Below are positions 6,393 to 11,385 of a stretch of DNA of 11,385 nt, piece after piece. The stretch comes from JAVBQJ01 sp031549115 (GTDB lineage: Bacteria; Verrucomicrobiota; Lentisphaeria; Victivallales; Victivallaceae). The position numbers and the translations under genes are program-made. The number at the start of each line of letters is the position of its first letter. Position 1 is the stretch's first letter. Below the pieces are notes generated by a model, which was not told the DNA's origin, searched no databases, and saw only the letters and a program-made list of their open reading frames with translations. The stretch is from NCBI GenBank assembly GCA_031549115.1, contig JAVBQJ010000006.1, forward strand, positions 1 to 11,385, given 5' to 3'.

Positions 6393-7980
6393 CCCTCTTC
6401 GCCAGAGCGGAAGCGCGCAGATACTGCTCTTGCGCCGTAACCGCCCATTCCCGCCTGAGGCCGGCAATCGCCCGCGCGTCCCAGTCTTTGGACACCCGCA
6501 ACCGGTCGGCCATCATCGCCGCCTCCCGGTAAGGAAAGACCGGACGGCTGAATTCCCGGTACGCTTCCGGCACCTTCTCCGGTCCGCCGGCGGCGATGAT
6601 ATCTTCCCACGCCCGCGCCAACTCCTCCTGGACATCCAGCATCGTGCAGCGGACCAGCACCCGCAACAGTCCGAAGTACGGCGACGTCCACTCCGGATGA
6701 TAAATCACGTCTCCGGCATCGCGGTACGGATTGTAATCCGGGTCGGAACGCCACGACAGATACGGCTCGGCGTACAGCTCCCGGCGCACCGGAGCCCGCC
6801 GCAGCGCGGCCTTTTCCGGCCCTCCCGGCGTTCCCACCCGGTAATTCAACAGCTTCTGCCCATCGAGCGACAGCAGAAACCCGATGAATTCGCGCGCGGC
6901 CTCCGCCTCCGGCGCCCCGCGCAACAGCTGGATCGGGTCGGCGGAGACCGAGGAGCCCCGGTGCGGCACCACGTAAACCAGCGACGGCGGCGCGGCAAAT
7001 TGCAGCCCCAGCCACTCCGCGGTGGTCAGCGCATAAAAATCGATCGCCATTCCGGCGGCGGCTTCGCCGCGGGCGACATCATTGACCACCCGCGAAGCGC
7101 TTTCGGTCACCACCGACGCATTGGCCACCATCCGCCGGATCCGGTCGATTCCGGCATCCCAGCCGGAGGCGACATCGCCACCGGCTTCCACCGTTTCCAT
7201 GATCGCCTGCTGCACGATCAACTCGAAACATTTGGCAATCGAGCCGGATTTGGTCGGATCGGCAACTGCCAACTGTCCGAAAAAGCGTGGCTGCGCCAGA
7301 TCGTCCCAACTGGACGGCGGACGGGAATCGGCCATTTCCCGGATCCGCTCCGGATTGTAGCAGAGGCCGAAGCTCGCCAGGCAGACGCCGTAAAAACGCC
7401 CTTCGGCATCGTAGACCCGGTCGCCGGACAACTCCGGTGCCATCGCCTCCGGAACGAAATACTCCGGGTGGCGTTCGGCGATACCGCCGTCGACCCCCTA
7501 CCCCTTAGACGCCTGCCGGGCGTGATCGAAGGTGCCGCCGCCCCAAAAAAGATCGCCGCCCATCGAAGTATTTCCGGCCAGAAACATTTCCCGCGCCTGC
7601 CGCGCTTCAGGCGCGGCGTCGCCGGCGAGCTTCGGCGCGCTGAACGCTCCGGCAATTTCCGGCGTCCAGGCACGCCCGGCCGCCTCCCACTCCTGCCGGA
7701 ACGCGGCGGTGAAGCGGTCGTCGATGTACCGGACGATATCCGATGTGCCGCCGGGACTGCGGAAATCCAGCACGATATCGCGGCCGTGCTTCTCCCGGTA
7801 CCAGCGGCGGAAGGCCTGTTCGAATTCCCGTTTGACACTCTCGGTGTGCGGCGTATAAATCACCAGGCGCTTCGCCTCCGAATCGGCCGGAGGACGGCTC
7901 TCCGGCGCCGGACGCAGCGCAAACGGCAAAGCCAGCAGCAACAGCAAAGGAATCAACCCGATCAACCAGCGTTTTCCCAT
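6385..7980 (-). pseudogene. Periplasmic solute-binding protein of the importer, interrupted by one in-frame TAG
   Basis: The frame runs 532 codons with a single amber codon at 7500-7498 (codon 161). The N-terminal piece (160 aa) has a signal peptide (MGKRWLIGLIPLLLLLALPF) and the first lobe start LVIYTPHTESVKREFEQAF, ending FWGGGTFDHARQASKG. Directly after the TAG, in the same frame, comes GVDGGIAERHPEYFVPEAMA and the rest of the family, including ATG 7443, GLCYNPERI, SWDDLAQPRFF and a normal end at 6385. Binding proteins of the Fe3+/phosphonate type are continuous here, and an aromatic or other residue is expected at the stop. The start lies 7 nt after the ATPase stop. The gene may be a recent nonsense pseudogene, a readthrough case, or a sequencing error. 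The rest is undamaged, so the change is recent if real. Confidence 0.85.
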
Positions 7981-7987
7981 TTTTCGT

Positions 7988-9031
7988 CTACTCCGTCAGA
8001 ATCCGCAGTTGACCGGGCTCCACCGATAACGCATAGTCACGGCCGGTCTGCCGCTCCGGAGCCGCCGGCTCGGTGACCGTCAGCCCGCCGGCAAAGGTCC
8101 AGTGGAACGCTTCGCCCATGAATTGCCCCTCCTGCAGCCGGCAGCGAAAGGAGTTCTCCGGCGCTTCGCCGAAACGGACCGCCTCGGGGCGGCAGAACAG
8201 CGTCACCCGGCTTCCCGGTTTCACCGCGATCGGTACCTCGGCCAGCGTGAAAACAGCATGCAGCGCCTCCACCCGCACCTTGTTTCCGCCCTCGAACACC
8301 GCGTCCAGCAGATTGGCGTCGCCGAGAAACGAGGCGACGAAGCGGTTGGCCGGACGGCGGTACAGCGCGATCGGCGTATCCACCTGCTGCAGGACGCCGT
8401 CATGGAGCACCGCGGCGCGGTCGGCCATGCTCAGCGCCTCCCTGCGGTCGTGGGTCACATAAATCGCGGTCAACTGCCGTTCGCGGCAGACATGGAGCAA
8501 CTCCAGACGCATCCGGTCGCGCAATCTGGCGTCGAGATTCGACAACGGTTCGTCCAGCAGCAGCAATTGCGGATCGATCGCCAGGCAGCGCGCCAGCGCC
8601 ACCCGCTGCTGCTGTCCCCCGGAAAGGGCGCCGGGACGGCGGCCGGCAAATGCCGTCATCTGCACTGTGGCCAGCGCCGCCTCCGTACGCTGCCGAATCG
8701 CGGCCCGGTCGTACTTCCGGGCGGCGCGCAAGCCGAAAGCGACATTCTCCGCCACCGTCATATTCGGCCACAACGCATAATTCTGGAACACCATCGGCGC
8801 TTTGCGCTGCTCCGGCGCCAGATCGGTCACATCCATATCATTGAAAAAAACGCTTCCCGTCGACGGCGTCAGCAACCCGGCGAGAATGCGCAGCAAGGTC
8901 GATTTCCCGCAGCCGGACGGCCCCAACAGAAAGAAGCGTTCCCCTGCCTCCACGGCCAGATGGATCGGCTTCAATACCGGCTGATCCGGTGTATACGATT
9001 TGGTTATCCCGCAGATTCTTACTTTCAACAT
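7988..9031 (-). CDS. ABC importer ATP-binding protein (FbpC/PotA-like, with TOBE domain)
   Basis: This 347-aa ATPase powers the importer. All motifs are intact: Walker A GPSGCGKST (37-45), Q-loop VFQNYALWPN (81-90), signature LSGGQ (136-140), Walker B LLLLDEP (156-162), D-loop SNLDARLR (164-171) and H-loop His194 in YVTHDR. A C-terminal extension (about 240-347) fits a TOBE domain, as in the FbpC, PotA and CysA groups. I start at ATG 9031, with AGGGATGG just upstream; a TTG at 9061 would add ten residues but lacks a ribosome binding site. It is the first gene of the operon, 7 nt before the binding protein. Its own stop is TAG, so TAG works as a normal terminator codon here. Confidence 0.95.
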   Translation of the reverse strand: MLKVRICGITKSYTPDQPVLKPIHLAVEAGERFFLLGPSGCGKSTLLRILAGLLTPSTGSVFFNDMDVTDLAPEQRKAPMVFQNYALWPNMTVAENVAFGLRAARKYDRAAIRQRTEAALATVQMTAFAGRRPGALSGGQQQRVALARCLAIDPQLLLLDEPLSNLDARLRDRMRLELLHVCRERQLTAIYVTHDRREALSMADRAAVLHDGVLQQVDTPIALYRRPANRFVASFLGDANLLDAVFEGGNKVRVEALHAVFTLAEVPIAVKPGSRVTLFCRPEAVRFGEAPENSFRCRLQEGQFMGEAFHWTFAGGLTVTEPAAPERQTGRDYALSVEPGQLRILTE

Positions 9032-9151
9032 AATCCATCCCTGATGATTTTCATTTGTCAAATACCGATAATATACACGTGAAACGCCTGAAGAAAACGT
9101 CTTTTCCGATTTTTCTTTTCGTTTTTACAAAAATGTGCTATAGTATGCGGC
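9032..9151. promoter_or_regulatory. Divergent promoter region between the importer operon and the DNA glycosylase
   Basis: This 120-bp AT-rich gap separates genes transcribed away from each other. On the minus strand TATTAT (9068-9073) is a possible -10 box for the importer, with only a poor TTTCTT at the -35 position. On the plus strand TATAGT (9139-9144) is a good -10 match just 7 nt before the glycosylase ATG, again with no convincing -35 box. I see no clear operator palindrome or riboswitch. Confidence 0.45.
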
Positions 9152-9658
9152 ATGATGGAAGACATTCCGCCGCCGAAAAACTCCTTTGCCCCCGTGGCCG
9201 TTCCGGGCGCGACCGTGCTGCTGCTCGGATCGCTGCCCGGCGATGAATCGTTGCGTCAACAGCAATATTACGCGCATCCGCGCAATGCCTTCTGGTCCAT
9301 CCTCGGAGAAATCTATCACTTCGATCCCGCCCTCCCCTATCTTGAGCGGTTGGAATACCTGACCCGGAACGGCGTCGCCCTCTGGGACGTCCTCGCCTCC
9401 GGTTCGCGTCCGGGGAGCCTCGACGGCAATATCCGCAACCCGGTCCCCAATGCCATTCCCGCATTGCTGAAGCGAATACCGACCATCCGCCGGATCGGCT
9501 GCAACGGCGGTGCCGCTTATACTTTCCTCAAACGTTCCTTTCCGACGCTGTTCGCTTCGGACATAGCGGTTTTCCGTCTGCCCTCGACCAGCCCGGCCGC
9601 GGCGGCAATCACCCGCGCCGAAAAACTCGCCGCGTTCCGGCATTTTCTCGAAGATTGA
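9152..9658 (+). CDS. DNA-deoxyinosine (hypoxanthine) glycosylase, UDG family 6
   Basis: This 168-aa base-excision repair enzyme of the uracil-DNA glycosylase superfamily is expected to remove hypoxanthine (deaminated adenine) from DNA. Motif 1 is LLGSLPGDESL (24-34), followed by the family hallmark QQYYAHPRNAFW (37-48), where Asn45 is the likely catalytic Asn. Then come GVALWDVL (74-81), SLDGNIRNPVPN (89-100) and the C-terminal motif LPSTSPAA (143-150). Length and motif order are normal and complete. Two ATGs occur in tandem at 9152 and 9155 with no Shine-Dalgarno sequence before them. The MATE gene 86 bp downstream has its own promoter-like region, so they need not share a transcript. Confidence 0.9.
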   Translation: MMEDIPPPKNSFAPVAVPGATVLLLGSLPGDESLRQQQYYAHPRNAFWSILGEIYHFDPALPYLERLEYLTRNGVALWDVLASGSRPGSLDGNIRNPVPNAIPALLKRIPTIRRIGCNGGAAYTFLKRSFPTLFASDIAVFRLPSTSPAAAAITRAEKLAAFRHFLED

Positions 9659-9685
9659 TACTTTTTTGCCTTCATTATTAGGAAA

Positions 9686-9707
9686 ACCGAATATTCGGTG
9701 CTATATT
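9686..9707 (+). promoter_or_regulatory. Perfect 14-bp palindrome next to a -10-like box before the MATE gene
   Basis: ACCGAATATTCGGT (9686-9699) is a perfect dyad, followed three bases later by TATATT (9702-9707), a plausible -10 element. At 17-18 bp spacing the -35 position holds only TAGGAA or TTAGGA, so the promoter would be weak or activator-assisted. A dyad in the -10/-35 spacer is the classic position for a repressor of an efflux pump. No regulator gene lies in the window. Confidence 0.45.
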
Positions 9708-9744
9708 AATTGGATAGCATAATGTGACGGATGGAGTAAAGTAG

Positions 9745-11160
9745 ATGCGTACGGAAACCGAACGATTGGGGACGGAAGCGGTAACCCCGCTGCTGCTGCG
9801 GCTGGCGCTGCCGTCGATGATCGGGTTGTTTATCTCCAGCTTTTACGTCGTCATCGACCGGATCTTCGTCGGGCGCTACATCGGTCCGTTGGGCCTGGCG
9901 GCGATGAACGCGGCAATGCCGATTGCAATGCTGATTTTCGGCGTCGCGATTCTGATCGGCCGCGGCAGCTCGGTGCTTTATTCCATCGCCCTCGGCCGAC
10001 GCGATTACGAGGAAGCGCAACGCCTGTTCGGACTGAGCATGGCGCTTTTCATCGGCGCGTCTCTGGCCATCACCGTCGGCGGGCTGCTCTTTCTCGATCC
10101 GTTGCTGCGGGCTTTCGGGGTGCCGGAGTCGGCGCTCGAATACGGCCGCGCCTTTTTGTCGGTGTCGCTCCTGGGCACACTGCCGTGGATGTTGAGTTTT
10201 CAGAATAACCTGATCCGGGCCGAAGGTTTTTCGTCGCTGGCGATGTTCACGCAAATCCTCGGCGCCGTAGTCAACGCGATCCTCGCCTATGTCTTCGTCG
10301 TCCGCTTCCAATGGGGTATGCAAGGGGCCGCCTGGGCCACGGTCATCGCGCAGACCGCTTCGGCGCTGTGGGTGATGCACTTCTTCTGGCGCGGCCACAG
10401 TGTCGTGAAGCTGGACTGGCGCACCTTCCGCTTTTACGGGTGGAAGATGCTGTGGGGCGTCCTGTACAACGGCTGTTCGCCGTTCGCCATCAATATCGCC
10501 GGGTCGATCATCTGGACGGCACAGAATCACATGCTGAAGGATTACGGCGGCGACATGGCCATGGCGGCATTCGGCATCATTCTGACCATCAATCAATTGC
10601 TGCTGACGCCATTGTTCGGCATCTGCATGGGCATGCAGCCCCTGATCGGCTACAACACCGGCGCGCGGAAATACCGCCGCGTAATCGATATCTTTTACAA
10701 ATCCGTCTGGCTTTCGGCGCTGATTGCGGTGACTCCGTATCTGTTGGTACAGCTCTTCCCGACCACCGTGATCCAAATGTTCCTCGCCGACAACGATACC
10801 GAACTGTTGAAAATCGGCGTCTACTCGATGCGCTGGTTCCTGCTGCTGCTGCCGCTCGGCTGCGGCACCATCCTGATCTCTCAATACTTCCAGGGCGTCG
10901 GCCGCGCGCCGACCGCACTGTTGATCGCCATGCTGCGGCAACTGCTGTTTCAATTGCCGCTGACCTTCCTCCTGCCGCTGCTCTTCGGTTACAGCGGCGT
11001 GCTCTTCTCCGGCCCCATCGGCGACTCCGCCGCCTTCCTGATCAGCTTCTTCATCATGCGCCGGGAAATCTCCCGCCTGAAAACACTGATCCGCCAGGAA
11101 CACCAAAAAAACAAAGACCCCAACGAACCGCAAACCCTCGAAATGGCAGTCGTTCCATAG
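9745..11160 (+). CDS. MATE family efflux transporter (MepA-like)
   Basis: This 471-aa inner-membrane antiporter should export cationic drugs or metabolites using a Na+ or H+ gradient. It opens with LGTEAVTPLLLRLALPSMIG, the usual start of MepA-like members, and continues FYVVIDRIFVGRYIGPLGLA. Two MatE halves cover about 15-220 and 235-450, with roughly twelve hydrophobic segments. Other family landmarks include NNLIRAEGFSSLAM in the first half and GMQPLIGYNTGARKYRRV in the second. A GGAG sits 8 nt upstream of the ATG. Length is normal and no motif appears damaged. The substrate cannot be deduced. The coding strand is followed at once by the right-hand repeat, whose first hairpin starts 16 nt after the stop. 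Confidence 0.93.
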   Translation: MRTETERLGTEAVTPLLLRLALPSMIGLFISSFYVVIDRIFVGRYIGPLGLAAMNAAMPIAMLIFGVAILIGRGSSVLYSIALGRRDYEEAQRLFGLSMALFIGASLAITVGGLLFLDPLLRAFGVPESALEYGRAFLSVSLLGTLPWMLSFQNNLIRAEGFSSLAMFTQILGAVVNAILAYVFVVRFQWGMQGAAWATVIAQTASALWVMHFFWRGHSVVKLDWRTFRFYGWKMLWGVLYNGCSPFAINIAGSIIWTAQNHMLKDYGGDMAMAAFGIILTINQLLLTPLFGICMGMQPLIGYNTGARKYRRVIDIFYKSVWLSALIAVTPYLLVQLFPTTVIQMFLADNDTELLKIGVYSMRWFLLLLPLGCGTILISQYFQGVGRAPTALLIAMLRQLLFQLPLTFLLPLLFGYSGVLFSGPIGDSAAFLISFFIMRREISRLKTLIRQEHQKNKDPNEPQTLEMAVVP

Positions 11161-11175
11161 GTTGATGCAGGCGTC

Positions 11176-11233
11176 TCGGGGGAGGGAGAAGGGCCCCCTT
11201 TTGAGGAAAGGGGCTCCCTTCTCCCTCCCCCGA
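11176..11233. other. 18-bp GC-rich hairpin after the MATE gene
   Basis: Arms 11176-11193 and 11216-11233 are perfectly complementary. The intervening bases can form a further 7-bp stem (CCCCTTT/AAAGGGG, loop TGAGG). It starts 16 nt after the MATE stop. No T tract follows, so this is not a classical intrinsic terminator, though so stable a 3' structure would protect or end a transcript. It is also the 5' arm of the repeat element. Confidence 0.7.
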
Positions 11234-11385
11234 ACCCCCTCTCTCATCCCCCTCAAACCTTTTTGTGTCACGATTTAGGATTTTGCTGCGCAAAATCATA
11301 AATCGGAGCTTTAAATTTGATATCGCAGCTCATTTTTTGCCCAACGAGGCAAAAAATTACGTTGAAAAGGTTTGGAAAAGATGGG
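11176..11385. repeat. Right copy of the structured intergenic repeat (3' end cut by the window)
   Basis: This copy has the same orientation and order of parts as 1-217. It contains the 18-bp hairpin 11176-11233, the 35-nt hairpin 11271-11305 (one G/A mismatch), the 26-nt hairpin 11332-11357, and an end matching the left copy through GATGGG at 11380-11385. It carries 20 extra bases near 11225-11244 and a spacer 8 nt longer between the second and third hairpins. The 3' hairpin present in the left copy would lie beyond the window. No coding sequence is seen. Confidence 0.85.

Noticed and set aside
7498..7500. Pyrrolysine or genome-wide TAG reassignment
   Set aside because: TAG ends the adjacent ATPase and the MATE gene normally. 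Binding proteins of this kind are not known to need pyrrolysine, and no pyl gene is in the window.
6277..8076. Open frame of 599 codons on the plus strand across the importer genes
   Set aside because: It is antisense to recognised ABC permease and binding-protein sequence, Arg/Pro-rich, with no family motif. Its continuity follows from the high GC content.
11176..11233. Classical Rho-independent terminator for the MATE gene
   Set aside because: The stem is strong but no run of T follows it, so I list it only as a hairpin.
9706..11271. Long open frame of 521 codons on the minus strand across the MATE gene
   Set aside because: It lies antisense to a clear membrane protein; its Gln/Arg/Asp-rich sequence is the expected shadow of hydrophobic GC-rich codons, and it runs into the repeat.

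Overview
The window reads as a piece of a GC-rich Gram-negative chromosome. A secreted protein with two copies of a 'DG..Y..Y.I...V.H..G...(P)VE.WP.D' unit resembles secreted proteins common in the PVC group, so I lean towards Lentisphaerota/Verrucomicrobiota. That lineage call is inference from a single gene and is not secure.

Layout. Positions 1-217 and 11176-11385 are two same-orientation copies of a non-coding, palindrome-rich intergenic repeat, both cut by the window edges. From 4602 down to 234 (minus strand) lies a tightly coupled five-gene unit behind a good sigma70-type promoter (4640-4668). It encodes a secreted repeat protein, a 125-aa unknown, an SNF2/DExH-like protein with eroded ATPase motifs, a PAPS-reductase-like PP-loop protein (DUF3440/IbrA type) and a ParB-fold protein (IbrB type). 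Each downstream gene starts within or just after the stop of the one before it. From 9031 down to 4713 (minus strand) lies an iron/thiamine/phosphonate-type ABC importer: ATPase, periplasmic binding protein, fused two-domain permease. The binding-protein gene carries one in-frame TAG. On the plus strand follow a family-6 uracil/hypoxanthine-DNA glycosylase (9152-9658) and a MATE efflux pump (9745-11160), the latter behind a promoter region with a perfect 14-bp palindrome.

How the parts work together. The importer operon would form one membrane complex if the TAG is read through or is an error; otherwise it lacks a full-length binding protein. The IbrA/IbrB pair with the SNF2-like protein looks like a DNA-associated accessory cassette, of a kind known from prophages and islands, with unknown substrate. 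The strongest leads are this cassette with its apparently ATPase-deficient SNF2 partner, the amber codon in the importer, and the flanking repeats, whose hairpins show a compensatory base change between copies. No tRNA, rRNA, CRISPR array, transposase or integrase was seen.
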